Below, one piece after another: positions 34,656 to 43,823 of a stretch of 46,084 nucleotides of DNA. How positions within the stretch are numbered: position 1 is the stretch's first letter; each line of letters starts with the position of its first letter. The stretch comes from Mycobacterium sp. ACS1612. GTDB lineage: Bacteria; Actinomycetota; Actinomycetes; Mycobacteriales; Mycobacteriaceae. Position numbers and translations under genes: made by a program. The notes beneath the pieces were generated by a model. That model had not been told where the DNA came from, did not search any database, and worked only from the letters and a program-made list of their open reading frames with translations. The DNA is taken from assembly GCF_001667505.1 (NCBI RefSeq), contig NZ_LZHZ01000036.1, positions 1 through 46,084 of the forward strand. The letters are read 5' to 3'.

Positions 34656-35540
34656 GTGACACAACCGCCAGCGCCGCCGAACGCCGGGGGCCCAATCAAG
34701 CGATCCTTTTTCTGGCTCGTGAGGGCCTTCTGGTGGGTCCTCGACAAGCTGACCACCATTGTGTCTGGCGAGTTCATGCTCAAGCTGGGCAGTCGTTTAG
34801 GTCGGCCCAACGGCGGCACAATGATCTTCCTCCGCTCCGTGTGGGTGTCGGTGATCCTGTACTCGGTGGCGCTGCTGCTTCGCTCCGGGGACTACGCCGA
34901 ATGGACGTGGCGGTTCTGGGAGTGGCAAATCGACCTCGAGAAGCTCAAGGGCGAAATAACGGAGACGGTGCCGTGGCTGGGCGCAATCTTCGCCGGCGTC
35001 TACGTAGCGCTGTACGCGCGTTTCTCAGCGCAATTCAGTTACCTCGCCGGCGTCTACAACCAGCTGATGGAGACGGCGGCGTCGTCACCGCGAGACGAAC
35101 ATAAGGACGAAATCCTTGACACCTGGTATGCGGGCTTCATCGAAGATGCGGTGGCCCTGCATCTGGCCTCAAAGCGAATGTTTTCGGTGGCCGTCTGGTT
35201 CCAGCTCGAAATTCCCCGGGTCTACCAAATGTTCACTCAGTACACCGTCAACGGAGACGAGAAAGTGAAGAGACTCATCAGGTCCCTGAGATGGGCCATC
35301 GGCGACGAACACCTGCAAGCAATGGGGGCTACACCTGAACTGATGGCAGGTGGACCACCGAGACCTTCTGTCTCTCCGGCATCTGTCTCGACGGTTACGA
35401 CAGTTAAGGATGGCCCCGCGACCTCTGCAATGGATCGGGGGCACGTCGCACTTGCCGCGTTCGCGGCGGGCTGCATCATTGGCGCGGGCGTCGCGAGCCC
35501 CTTACCCCCGGGAAGAAGAAGCCGTCGCGCGGATCTATAG
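34656..35540 (+). CDS. Membrane protein of unknown family, prophage cargo
   Basis: The protein has 294 residues from the GTG at 34656; GGGGAGG lies five bases upstream and decides the start, since the frame is open from 34260 through the HNH gene. Membrane helices are likely at about 57-76 and 106-122, with a weaker one near 255-275. The middle is helical with many aromatics (WTWRFWEWQ), then charged. No enzyme motif was found. It converges on the TIR gene with 36 bases between the stops. Because it sits in the usual cargo slot between the replication and capsid genes, an antiphage or lysogenic-conversion role is possible but unproven. Confidence 0.6.
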   Translation: MTQPPAPPNAGGPIKRSFFWLVRAFWWVLDKLTTIVSGEFMLKLGSRLGRPNGGTMIFLRSVWVSVILYSVALLLRSGDYAEWTWRFWEWQIDLEKLKGEITETVPWLGAIFAGVYVALYARFSAQFSYLAGVYNQLMETAASSPRDEHKDEILDTWYAGFIEDAVALHLASKRMFSVAVWFQLEIPRVYQMFTQYTVNGDEKVKRLIRSLRWAIGDEHLQAMGATPELMAGGPPRPSVSPASVSTVTTVKDGPATSAMDRGHVALAAFAAGCIIGAGVASPLPPGRRSRRADL

Positions 35541-35576
35541 CCCGATGTTTAGGGGTGGTACAGCAAGTGGGACCGG

Positions 35577-36482
35577 TCAGCTTTGATCGAGCTCACGATC
35601 TGTCAGCACTGCGACAGTCACCCCACGCCCTCTTGTCTGATTCATCAAGTCCTTGAATTGTCCCTGACTCAGTCCTTCGCCATCTGCGAACATGACCCCC
35701 AATACCTTTTCGCCTTTTCTTTCCATCGGGGTCACGTATCTCACGGGCTTGTACTGAGAGGCAATCTGTTCAATTTCATCCTGTATCGCCTGCATGAGCT
35801 GGCCGTCGTGCCACGGTGACCGGCCGTGCTTAACAGCGTTCACGTTGGGCGACAACGGGATTGACACGACCGGGACTGAGTTAGATAGTGCGACCACCTG
35901 TTTCTCGAGGGTGCGAACAGCAGAGAAAATTCCGCGGAGGAGGTCTTTTTCATCGACTGGCGGTACCTCAGGCTGCTTACCCGCCGCGTGCTTCGCTTGG
36001 GCGATGCTCTTCTCAAGATCCGGCCACGCCCAGAGAAAGCGTGCATCGACTTTAAGTGGATCGAGGCCAATAACCGCTGCTATAGACCGGCACAACCCCC
36101 GCATGCCGGTTTGATCCAGCTTGATCGCCTGAAATTGGCTAACCGGTCCTTGGAGGTCATAGACGTTCTCGAAATTGACGAGCAAAGGAACGACCGGATT
36201 CCGCTCTTCTTCTAGCCGCTTCGACAGCGCACCAGCCTCGAAGTTGAGCCACGGCTTGTTCATGTTTTCGGTGGTAACGACGATGATGCCGAAAGAGCTA
36301 GCGTTCAAGCGATCCTGAATGACATCAAGTCCACGCATGCCGGCGTCGATGTCCACCTCAGATGCCCAAGGGTCGATGTGGTCGAACATCTTCGGCAGCC
36401 AGTCACGGAGAACCTTGGTGATCTCCCGCGCGAGGTCGCCGGACCAGCTGATGAAGATCTTTAGATCCTGCTCTATCGCCAT
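35577..36482 (-). CDS. TIR-domain protein
   Basis: The protein has 301 residues from the ATG at 36482; the frame is open to 36770 but the extension has no protein-like pattern. The TIR domain covers about 7-135. It includes KIFISWSGD (strand A), GLDVIQDRLNASSFGIIVVT (strand C), and NKPWLNFEAGALSK with Glu82, the position of the NADase glutamate in bacterial TIRs of the Thoeris and CBASS type. A C-terminal domain (about 200-300) is unrecognised. Bacterial TIR proteins degrade NAD+ or make signalling nucleotides during infection; activity here is inferred. No ThsA, cyclase or SAVED partner was seen within the window. Confidence 0.75.
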   Translation of the reverse strand: MAIEQDLKIFISWSGDLAREITKVLRDWLPKMFDHIDPWASEVDIDAGMRGLDVIQDRLNASSFGIIVVTTENMNKPWLNFEAGALSKRLEEERNPVVPLLVNFENVYDLQGPVSQFQAIKLDQTGMRGLCRSIAAVIGLDPLKVDARFLWAWPDLEKSIAQAKHAAGKQPEVPPVDEKDLLRGIFSAVRTLEKQVVALSNSVPVVSIPLSPNVNAVKHGRSPWHDGQLMQAIQDEIEQIASQYKPVRYVTPMERKGEKVLGVMFADGEGLSQGQFKDLMNQTRGRGVTVAVLTDRELDQS

Positions 36483-36663
36483 GACGTCAGGGTATCGACT
36501 GAGAGGGACGCAGCTAACCGGACCAACGCTGGACAATGTGGGTCCGCCGCGAGGACTCCTGTCGTCGTGCCGGACGGCTTGCGCCGTGGTCGACGGATCG
36601 TTGTGCGTGCTCGCCGCCGTCCAGTCCTGGCAGAGCAGCCCTGGTGGGGCGACACTAACTCCG

Positions 36664-37032
36664 ATGAGCGCCACGCTGCTCCTGTGCCTCCGGCTGCCCG
36701 TCGACCACAAGTCGGGTTGCGCCGCTGCGACCGTTTGGTCCAAGTACAAGACGCTGAAGGCCGGAGTCACCGCGCTGCGGGCGTGCGATCCGTACTGCGA
36801 CCCGGACTGCCAGGGTGCGCACCTGCTGGCGTTCGCGGACGAGTACGGGCACCCCCACGTCGTCGGCAGCCCGCCGCCGATCGCGCAGCTCGCCGAGCTA
36901 TTGAGCGAGGCCTACCCGCGCGCGCCTGTCGACTGCTACGAACGATGGGACCGCGCAGGTCCGCCATCGCGTGGTGATAGCGGAGCTGCTCACCCTCATT
37001 CATTTCGCGGTTGGCGGCTCTGCACTCCATGA
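36664..37032 (+). CDS. Small Cys-rich protein, 3' end probably rearranged
   Basis: The protein has 122 residues from the ATG at 36664. The first ~98 are coherent, with a CDPYCDPDCQGAH cluster that may bind zinc and an acidic helix AQLAELLSEAYPRAPVDCYERW. After about 36957 the pattern stops (PPSRGDSGAAHPHSF) and the opposite strand reads as a capsid N-terminus. The gene was therefore probably cut by the same rearrangement. Family unknown. Confidence 0.4.
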   Translation: MSATLLLCLRLPVDHKSGCAAATVWSKYKTLKAGVTALRACDPYCDPDCQGAHLLAFADEYGHPHVVGSPPPIAQLAELLSEAYPRAPVDCYERWDRAGPPSRGDSGAAHPHSFRGWRLCTP

Positions 37033-37117
37033 GCATTTCTTCACAGGTGCTGCGGATCGCTTCGCGGCGCAGCTCAAGCTTGTGAAGCAAGTCATTGGAC
37101 GGTGTGCCAGCCATCAT
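36953..37117 (-). pseudogene. HK97-type capsid N-terminal fragment, inverted
   Basis: About 55 codons on the minus strand (LLHKLELRREAIRSTCEEML, then AANREMNEGEQLRYHHAMADLR) match the helical delta domain found at the start of HK97 major capsid proteins. It stops abruptly at about 36953 with the capsid linker and body absent. The body lies on the opposite strand at 37928-38926 with no normal N-terminus. The two together suggest one gene split by an inversion. The pattern is short, so confidence is moderate. Confidence 0.4.
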
Positions 37118-37438
37118 CGGACTTTCGGGTGGGGCGGAAACCGACATCGAAGGACAAGGTGCCGGTTTCCGCTGACGTCAATGGATTGGTGGAACGCCCG
37201 TTCCATTGGCGGCACCCTTCACCACCGCCGCGTCGAGAGTGCCTCCGGCCCGGTCGTCACCGGGCCTCCCTCGTTACACCGAGTTACCGACGCCGTTGAT
37301 GGCTAAGGGTAAGTGTCCGACTATGTGACGACTCACTCAAGACCCAGACGGGGCGTGTCGGCCCCTGTCCGGCGGAACACGGGGATTGGTCAACCTCAAC
37401 CGGACGCCGAGGAGTGCGTCCTCCCACGGAGGGTCGGT
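37118..37438. other. Non-coding stretch with a strong hairpin
   Basis: No convincing gene is seen in these 321 bases. A perfect 8-bp stem with a 4-base loop lies at 37247-37266 (annotated separately). Short frames on both strands lack protein-like features. Confidence 0.4.
37247..37266. terminator. 8-bp GC-rich hairpin, possible terminator
   Basis: GGCCCGGT and ACCGGGCC enclose the loop CGTC. It lies about 170 bases past the stop of the minus-strand gene 37439-37693. No T-run follows on either strand, so it would be a mycobacterial-type terminator at best. Confidence 0.4.
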
Positions 37439-37693
37439 CTAGCCGGTCCACCATTCGGGGCTACCCGGGGGATTCGTGCCCGGCCCCGGGATGCGAACCT
37501 CGGGCACGTAGCCGGCCTCCGTCGCCGACGGGAGGCCGGAGAGGTCGGGTTCGGGTGTTAATTCGGCCAGCTGCTCACGGGCTGCGGCAGCCACCGATGC
37601 CTCCAGCACGGCGGCGAGTGCGTGTGTGCCAGCGTCGTCGGATAGTTCGGCGGCGGCGCGGGCGTCGCGGGCGGCGTCTGCGAGACCAGACAT
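37439..37693 (-). CDS. Small phage-type protein, unknown family
   Basis: The protein has 84 residues. The start is decided by AAGGAGG four bases before the ATG at 37693, the strongest ribosome site in this part. It has an Ala-rich amphipathic helical half (about 1-45), then a Pro/Gly-rich tail ending PEWWTG. No domain is recognised. It lies on the opposite strand to the capsid body and the same strand as the displaced capsid N-terminus, so it may belong to an inverted block. Confidence 0.55.
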   Translation of the reverse strand: MSGLADAARDARAAAELSDDAGTHALAAVLEASVAAAAREQLAELTPEPDLSGLPSATEAGYVPEVRIPGPGTNPPGSPEWWTG

Positions 37694-37927
37694 GGTTCCT
37701 CCTTGGCGGGCAGTCGAGCGTACCGGCTGAAGTCGGTGATGCGCCGTCGGTTTGTAACGGAAAACCGCAGGTCGCCTGTGCGGCTGGAAACGGCGGCGGC
37801 TACCCGCCATACCAGCCGTAGCCGTTGCTCCCGCCACAGGCCGAGCTGGCCGCCGTGTTGGGGGAACCACCGGCGCGTTGCGCAACAGCCGCGCGTGTTC
37901 CTCGCGCTCGGTGAGCGGTGAGCGCAT

Positions 37928-38926
37928 GTGCGCTCGTTCCCCGAACGGTTCGTTCAGCTCGCTGGGCGTCATCCCGCGTTCCAAGAGCACCGCGATCTGT
38001 CCCGTGTGGACGGCCAGGATGGATATGCCGTGCCGGCCGCGTCGTTGATGAACCAGTACGTCGAATTGGCAAAGCCTGGAAGGGCCTTTGCCAATCTGGT
38101 GCAGCGTCAGCCGCTGCCCGGTGGCACGGACTCGATCAATATCCCCAAGGTATTGACCGGGACGCGGACCGACGTGCAGACCGCGGATAACGCGCCGGTG
38201 GTCGAGCAAGACCTCACCGACACGTTCATTAACGCGCCGGTTCGAACGATCAGCGGACAGCAAGGTGTCGCGATCCAACTTCTCGATCAAAGCCCGATTG
38301 CCTTCGACGACTTGGTGGTCCGGGACCTTATTGCTGACTACGCAAGCCAGCTCGACAAACAGTGCCTGTCCGGCAGCGGGATCAATGACCAGGTGCTCGG
38401 CATTCGGTTGACGCCCAATATAGGTAGCATCGCCGTAAGCACCGTCGACGCGCAGGGCGTGTACTCCGCGATCGCCAATGCAATCCAGCTTGTACATACC
38501 ACCCGGTTCCAGCCCCCCGAGGTTGTCGTCATGCACCCGCGCCGGTGGGGCTGGTTCCTGTCGCTGCTCGACAGCCAGCAGCGCCCGCTGTTCCTGCCTG
38601 ACGCCAACCGGCCATCGAACGCCGTAGGAATCCTGGAAGAGGTCGCCAGTCAACAGGTGGTCGGCAGCATTCAAGGCTTGCCGGTGGTGACCGAGCCCAA
38701 TATTGAGACGAACCTGGGCGCGAGCGGCGATGAGGACCCGGTGTATGTGCTGCGCGCATCCGACGTTGTCTTGTGGGAATCGGGAATCAAGGCGAGGGTC
38801 TTGCCGGAGACGAGGGCGGAGACCCTGACGGTGTTGTTGCAACTGTATGGGTACCTGGCGTTTTCGGCGGCACGCTATCCGCAGAGCGTTGTTGAGATCA
38901 CCGGCCTCGGTGCGCCAACTTTTTAG
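37928..38926 (+). CDS. Phage major capsid protein, HK97 fold (N-terminally incomplete)
   Basis: The frame has 332 residues from the GTG at 37928. From about residue 22 it matches actinophage HK97-fold capsids: RDLSRVDGQDGYAVPAA, PLPGGTDSINIPKV, TRTDVQTADNAPV, RTISGQQGVAIQLLDQSP, LDKQCLSGSG, QVLGI, a VVMHPRRWG helix, and a C-terminal AARYPQSVVEITG. Capsid proteins of this kind normally carry ~70-100 more N-terminal residues (delta domain), absent here; a matching piece lies inverted at 36953-37117. No portal, terminase or protease gene is in the window, so the element cannot make particles by itself. Its stop is 17 bases from the hsdS stop. Confidence 0.75.
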   Translation: MRSFPERFVQLAGRHPAFQEHRDLSRVDGQDGYAVPAASLMNQYVELAKPGRAFANLVQRQPLPGGTDSINIPKVLTGTRTDVQTADNAPVVEQDLTDTFINAPVRTISGQQGVAIQLLDQSPIAFDDLVVRDLIADYASQLDKQCLSGSGINDQVLGIRLTPNIGSIAVSTVDAQGVYSAIANAIQLVHTTRFQPPEVVVMHPRRWGWFLSLLDSQQRPLFLPDANRPSNAVGILEEVASQQVVGSIQGLPVVTEPNIETNLGASGDEDPVYVLRASDVVLWESGIKARVLPETRAETLTVLLQLYGYLAFSAARYPQSVVEITGLGAPTF

Positions 38927-38943
38927 CGTCAATCGAAGCAATG

Positions 38944-39825
38944 CTAGTCCACGTCGCCGTCGTCGCTAGTCTCGAGCTCCGATCCATCGCCTATGGGGGC
39001 CAGCAGGACACTTAGCCTGGCGATCTTCATTTCGGTCTCGTCTACTGCGCTCACAATCCGATCCTGTTCTGCGAGCGATGGTATTGGGATTGGCATTGCA
39101 TCCAGAATCTTCTTCGTTAAGTGCTTGAGACCGACCCCTCCGCGGGCGGCTTCCAACGACTTACGAATTGCCTCGTTGACCGCAATCTCAAAGTACCGTG
39201 CATTTAATGGCGCGTAGAGCTCGCACTTGAAAATGTGCTGATTAAGCGCTGCGGGGCCTCTCGTCCAGATGAAGACGCCAAACGAAGTGCCCGGCGTTCC
39301 AGACCAACTAAGAAGCACGTCACCAGTGTCAATCTTGTGGCGGTCAGCCACCGTCCCGGGGTCGGTGTAGTTGAATGGAGCATGAAGCTTGTTCAGGTTC
39401 TGGATACGCACAATTGGAAGGCCGGACGTCTTCCATGTGTGAGCCTTGAAGGCGTAACCGTTATACATAGCAGTAACTTCGGACAAAGGTAACCATGTCC
39501 AGTTTGATGGCACTTCGTACGGCTGTTCGCTGTTCACGCTCGTCGCTGCCAGTCTTCTTCGCCGTGATGCTCCATCGACCTTGGCTTTGCCCTCTCGGAG
39601 TTGTCTAGCAAGATCTTGAACCTCATCGTCGCCAGACACGCGCTCCGATAACGCTCCGCGAGTTGCCAGGCCCGCTATCGCCACTCGTAGGTCGTTAAGA
39701 TCCTCCCGTGTGGCGATTAGCTCGGGAAGATGATCGATTGCAAAGTCGGATTCACCTTCTGCCAGCTGCTTGAAAGCGGTTGAAACCAGTTTGCGTCGGA
39801 CTTCGTACAGCGAATTGCTAATCAA
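38944..39825 (-). CDS. hsdS: Type I restriction-modification specificity subunit, single TRD
   Basis: The protein has about 293 residues from a TTG at 39825, overlapping the hsdM stop; the frame is open to 39879. One helical conserved region (about 15-85, LRVAIAGLATRGALSER...LREGKAKVDG) is followed by one target-recognition domain (about 105-240, with WTWLPLSEV and IVRIQNLNK) and one C-terminal conserved region (PIPSLAEQDRIVSAVDETEMKIARL). Full HsdS has two TRDs and ~400 residues, so this is half-size. Half subunits can act as dimers and then recognise a palindromic bipartite site. The call is firm; dimer action is inference. Confidence 0.85.
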   Translation of the reverse strand: MISNSLYEVRRKLVSTAFKQLAEGESDFAIDHLPELIATREDLNDLRVAIAGLATRGALSERVSGDDEVQDLARQLREGKAKVDGASRRRRLAATSVNSEQPYEVPSNWTWLPLSEVTAMYNGYAFKAHTWKTSGLPIVRIQNLNKLHAPFNYTDPGTVADRHKIDTGDVLLSWSGTPGTSFGVFIWTRGPAALNQHIFKCELYAPLNARYFEIAVNEAIRKSLEAARGGVGLKHLTKKILDAMPIPIPSLAEQDRIVSAVDETEMKIARLSVLLAPIGDGSELETSDDGDVD

Positions 39826-41257
39826 TCTTTGCCCATGCTTTCCGCAGCTGAGACTGCAATGCGACGACCAAGCTTTCAACCTCGGTTTTCTTATGCTTCA
39901 GCGCGTCAAGCAGCACAGCTGGATCTAGATCCTCGTCGTCGGGAGCGTTCGGATTCTCTACGTTCAGGTTGAAGCCTCTGTCGCGCAATTCTTCGAGTGT
40001 CACCGACCAGGAGCGCGGCGTCTCGCACCGGTTCGACCACCACGCCCGGAGCTCGCCGAACTCGTTGATGTTGATCGGCCGAGTCTTGTTGTATGCCTTG
40101 ACTCCGGGCGGCAGGCTGTGTTTCCAGAACCATACTTCTTTAGTTGGTTGTCCTTTCGTAAAGAAGAACAGATTCGTGGCTGCTGAAGTGTATGGAGCAA
40201 AGGCGGTTTCGGGGATACGAACGATGGTGTGCAAATTGCAGGTCGTTAACAGCTCCTCTTTAATGCGGGTCTTGACACCCTCTGCGAACAAGAAGCCGTC
40301 GGGCAGAATGACGCCAGCCCGCCCGCCTGGTTTCAGCAGTCTCATAATCAGGACAAGGAAGAGGTCGGCAGTCTCGCGGGTGCGAAAGGACTGTGGAAAG
40401 TTCTGCTCAATGCCGGGTTCCTCTATGCCCCCGAAGGGCGGATTCGTCACGACCACGTCTACTCGATCACTCGGACCATAGTTGCGGAGGGGACGGGCTA
40501 AGCTGTTCGACCTTCGTATCGAAGTAGGTGCATCGAACCCATGAAGAATCATGTTTGTGAGGCATAGCAGATGAGGCAGTTGTTTCTTCTCGGTCCCTAG
40601 AATCGACTTCTGAAGCGTCTGTTCATCCTTCGCGGTTCGAACCGATGTGCGTACATGTTCGATTGTGTTCGCAAGGAAACCTCCTGTGCCGCAAGCGGGA
40701 TCGAGAACAATCTCACCGAGCTGGGGATCGACCATCTCGACGATCAAGGAGGTAAGTGCCCGCGGGGTGTAGTACTCACCCGCGTTGCCTGCGCTCTGGA
40801 GGTCCTTCAGCAGCTTTTCATATAAATCATTGAACTGGTGACGATCAGACTGCGCGTTGAAGTCAATTCCGTTGATTTTGTTGATGACCTGTCGGAGCAG
40901 AGTCCCGCTTTTCATGTAGTTGTATGCGTCTCCGAACGCCTGCCGCACGATTAATGTCCGTGGATTCGCCGTCGCAGTCAGGTTTCGTAATGCAGGGAAC
41001 AGGTCGTTGTTCACGAAATTGTTGAGTTCATCGCCGGTGAGGCCCTCTTCGTCACCGGCCCAGTTCCGCCACTGGTACTTACTCGGAACTGCCGGCACGT
41101 AGCCATCGCTCACCAACTCGAGCTCTTGCTCAGTGTCGTCAAGGATCTTGAGGAAGACCATCCAGACGAGCTGGCTCAAACGCTGGGCGTCCCCGTCAAC
41201 ACCTTCGTCTTGCCGCATGACATCTTGAATCGACTTGATCAGGGTTGACGAAATCAC
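39818..41257 (-). CDS. hsdM: Type I restriction-modification N6-adenine methyltransferase
   Basis: The protein has 479 residues. The N-terminal HsdM helical domain is followed by SAM motif I DPACGTGG at 186-193 and the catalytic NPPF motif at 272-275, then AGVILPDGFLF. It methylates adenine in the HsdS target to protect host DNA. Its GTG start overlaps the hsdR stop by four bases (GTGA). The DNA is less GC-rich than the mycobacterial core genes on the left, consistent with horizontal transfer. Confidence 0.9.
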   Translation of the reverse strand: MISSTLIKSIQDVMRQDEGVDGDAQRLSQLVWMVFLKILDDTEQELELVSDGYVPAVPSKYQWRNWAGDEEGLTGDELNNFVNNDLFPALRNLTATANPRTLIVRQAFGDAYNYMKSGTLLRQVINKINGIDFNAQSDRHQFNDLYEKLLKDLQSAGNAGEYYTPRALTSLIVEMVDPQLGEIVLDPACGTGGFLANTIEHVRTSVRTAKDEQTLQKSILGTEKKQLPHLLCLTNMILHGFDAPTSIRRSNSLARPLRNYGPSDRVDVVVTNPPFGGIEEPGIEQNFPQSFRTRETADLFLVLIMRLLKPGGRAGVILPDGFLFAEGVKTRIKEELLTTCNLHTIVRIPETAFAPYTSAATNLFFFTKGQPTKEVWFWKHSLPPGVKAYNKTRPININEFGELRAWWSNRCETPRSWSVTLEELRDRGFNLNVENPNAPDDEDLDPAVLLDALKHKKTEVESLVVALQSQLRKAWAKID

Positions 41258-43698
41258 GCAGCCTCCCTATACAGTTCGCGTTCAAGTTCGCGGACGGTGT
41301 TCTCGAATGATTCTCGTGTGCCGCCGAACAGCTTGATAATCTCCATCGGCGTACCGATTGACCGGAATGGGTCGACGCGCAATACGCCAAAGTCTTCGAC
41401 TGACCGGATACCAGAGTCGGCATACTTATCAAGCAGCGCATCGATCACCGCCCGGGCCTTTCCCTGGTATTTGTGCATGTAGTTGCTAGCTCGTACGTTG
41501 GCTGCACGGTCGCGCCTCCGCATGGGCTTCATGTCGTAGGCGACATGCAGCACGACGTCAAATGGATCAAGGTCTGCACCCACTTGTTCGAGTAAGTCAT
41601 CGATGGGTATCCCTTTGTCCGTGAGCTCATCAAGCAACGCCGATCGTCGGTCGGCTGCTGACCATGCTGTCAGGAAGTCGTCAAGCGTTGCGTACTCGCC
41701 GCGGACGTTCCGCTTAGTGTAGTCCTTGAGGCTCTCGGTGATGAGTTTGCCGTCACTGCCTATCAGCTGGACCCGTTCGCCGATGATTTCTACCTTTTGC
41801 CCACTGACGATGAGCTTTTTTCGCTTAGGTTGGCGCTCTTCTGGCAGCTCGATCCAGTGGTCTCCGCCGTCGTCTTGAGTTTGATCTACCTCGTCCAACT
41901 CCTCAACGACGTCCTCCATCTCGCCGTCGTCAGACAAGTCGATGATCTTGACGGGGTCCCCATCGAATGCCGGATCGGCGAACAGTCGCGTGACGTTGCG
42001 AAAATCGAGGATGACGAAGAACCACTTGTCGTAGTCGGTGCGTACGCGTGTGCCCCGACCTATCATCTGTTTGAAATCGGTCATCGACTCGATCCTGCTG
42101 TCTAGCACGATCAACTTGCACGTCTGAGCGTCGACGCCTGTGCTGAGAAGCTTTGACGTAGTAGCGATTACCGGGTAAATGGACTCCGGATCGATGAAAT
42201 TATCAAGCTCCATCTTGCCCTGCGCGTCGTCACCCGTGATCTGCATAACATACCGCGAGTCGTCGAGCACATATTCCTTGTTCAGGTTGGCAAGCGCTCG
42301 TCGCATTCGGTTCGCGTGGTCGATGTCTACGCAGAAAACGATGGTCTTGGCGAAGGGGTCTGTGTTCTTGAGATACTCCGTGATGCGTTCTGCGACTCGC
42401 TTGTCTCGCTCGGGCAGCACGATCGTCCGATCGAAGTCCTTCTGGGTGTACTCCTGGTCGGGTATAGCCTCCCCTACATCATCCAATTGGTTTGGGGATG
42501 GGCGGAACCCAAATGTGTCGACGTCTGTAGCTACCCGAATGACCTTGTATGGCGCTAGGTAGCCGTCCTCGATACCTTGCCGAAGCGAATAGGTGTATAT
42601 GGGATCACCGAAGTAGTCGATGTTGCTGACGGATGTCGTCTCCTTGGGTGTAGCAGTTAGCCCAATCTGCGTCGCGGAAGCGAAATATTCTAGGATGTCA
42701 CGCCACGCGCTATCGGCCCGAGCGCTGCCGCGGTGACACTCATCAACAATGACTAGGTCAAAGAAGTCGGTACTGAACTGCTTATAAACATTACTGACTT
42801 CCGTTGTGCCAGTTACGGCTTGGTACAACGAAAGGTAAAGCTCGAAGCTTTTGTCGATAATCTTTCCGCCGCTCATCCCTAATTCGGGGAGACCCTCGGC
42901 GACTTTCTTTATGGTTTTATGGGAAGTACTCAGCTTCGCCATTCGGCCCTTGAACATGGCAAAGTCGTTCACCATGGTCTGATCGATCAAGATGTTGCGG
43001 TCGGCTAAGAAGAGGACGCGAGCTTGCTCGTTTCCCGCGTGGAGCTGCTTGTAAGCCTCCATGAATCGCCAGATGATTTGGGCTGCTGTGTACGTCTTGC
43101 CGGTTCCGGTGGCCATGACAAGCATCAAGCGTTTCTGCCCCGCGGCGATTGCTTCCATAGTGCGGTTGACGGCGATCCGCTGGTAGTAGCGGGGGCGGCG
43201 TCCCGAACCATCGTCGTAATACGAAGTCGCCATGACCGGCTCGTCATCATCCGAAATGTTGCGCCAACGCCGGTATATGTCCCACAGGACCGCAGGAGAG
43301 GGAAAGTCCTCGAGGGAAATGATCTCTTCGACCTGGTCGCGCGTTCCGGATCTGTCGTGCCAAACAAATGAGTCGCCATTGGTTGTGAACACAGAAGGGA
43401 CGTCTAACTGTTCTGCGTACTGAATCGCCTGTTGCATCCCATCGCCCGGAGCGTGCCGGTTGTCCTTCGCCTCGACCACAGCCACGGGCTGATTCGGACG
43501 CCACTCAAGCAGGTAGTCGACGCGCTTCGGTTCCTTCCGGACACCTGACTTTCCCACCACTTGAATGCGGCCAGCCGAGAAGTAGAAGAATTCCTCTCTC
43601 AAAGACTCAAGCGGCCAACCTGCTGCGCTAAGTGCTGGCGTCACGTACCGTGTCCGGATCTCTGTTTCAGTTAGCTGAGACTTGTCCGGTTCCCCCAC
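41254..43698 (-). CDS. hsdR: Type I restriction endonuclease/translocase subunit
   Basis: The protein has 814 residues, on the short side for HsdR. The N-terminal PD-(D/E)XK nuclease is visible (D61, E76-x-K78 in VVEAKD), then a Q-motif (Q173), Walker A MATGTGKT at 195-202, DECH box at 319-322, the SAT-like LTATP, and a helicase C-terminal domain with a MIGRGTRVR motif VI. It cuts unmodified DNA after ATP-driven translocation. The GTG start has a weak ribosome site. The operon order is nuclease-like protein, hsdR, hsdM, hsdS on one strand. Confidence 0.9.
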   Translation of the reverse strand: MGEPDKSQLTETEIRTRYVTPALSAAGWPLESLREEFFYFSAGRIQVVGKSGVRKEPKRVDYLLEWRPNQPVAVVEAKDNRHAPGDGMQQAIQYAEQLDVPSVFTTNGDSFVWHDRSGTRDQVEEIISLEDFPSPAVLWDIYRRWRNISDDDEPVMATSYYDDGSGRRPRYYQRIAVNRTMEAIAAGQKRLMLVMATGTGKTYTAAQIIWRFMEAYKQLHAGNEQARVLFLADRNILIDQTMVNDFAMFKGRMAKLSTSHKTIKKVAEGLPELGMSGGKIIDKSFELYLSLYQAVTGTTEVSNVYKQFSTDFFDLVIVDECHRGSARADSAWRDILEYFASATQIGLTATPKETTSVSNIDYFGDPIYTYSLRQGIEDGYLAPYKVIRVATDVDTFGFRPSPNQLDDVGEAIPDQEYTQKDFDRTIVLPERDKRVAERITEYLKNTDPFAKTIVFCVDIDHANRMRRALANLNKEYVLDDSRYVMQITGDDAQGKMELDNFIDPESIYPVIATTSKLLSTGVDAQTCKLIVLDSRIESMTDFKQMIGRGTRVRTDYDKWFFVILDFRNVTRLFADPAFDGDPVKIIDLSDDGEMEDVVEELDEVDQTQDDGGDHWIELPEERQPKRKKLIVSGQKVEIIGERVQLIGSDGKLITESLKDYTKRNVRGEYATLDDFLTAWSAADRRSALLDELTDKGIPIDDLLEQVGADLDPFDVVLHVAYDMKPMRRRDRAANVRASNYMHKYQGKARAVIDALLDKYADSGIRSVEDFGVLRVDPFRSIGTPMEIIKLFGGTRESFENTVRELERELYREAA

Positions 43699-43823
43699 AG
43701 GCCGTCAGTCTAGAGGAGCTACCCTCACCTCAGCGGAGAATCGGTAGAGACCGCTTGCTCCCTGTAACCGCGTCCATCTGGCAGTTAAACAGTGACCTCC
43801 AGGAAAGCGTCCGCGTCCGTTCG

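Noticed and set aside
36483..36770. N-terminal extension of the TIR protein
   Set aside because: The TIR domain begins directly after the ATG at 36482; the extension is low-complexity and would fill the divergent promoter region.
37694..38941. Upper part of a 500-codon minus-strand open frame ending at 37439
   Set aside because: Most of it is antisense to the clear HK97 capsid body; only the last 84 codons have their own strong ribosome site and are kept as a gene.
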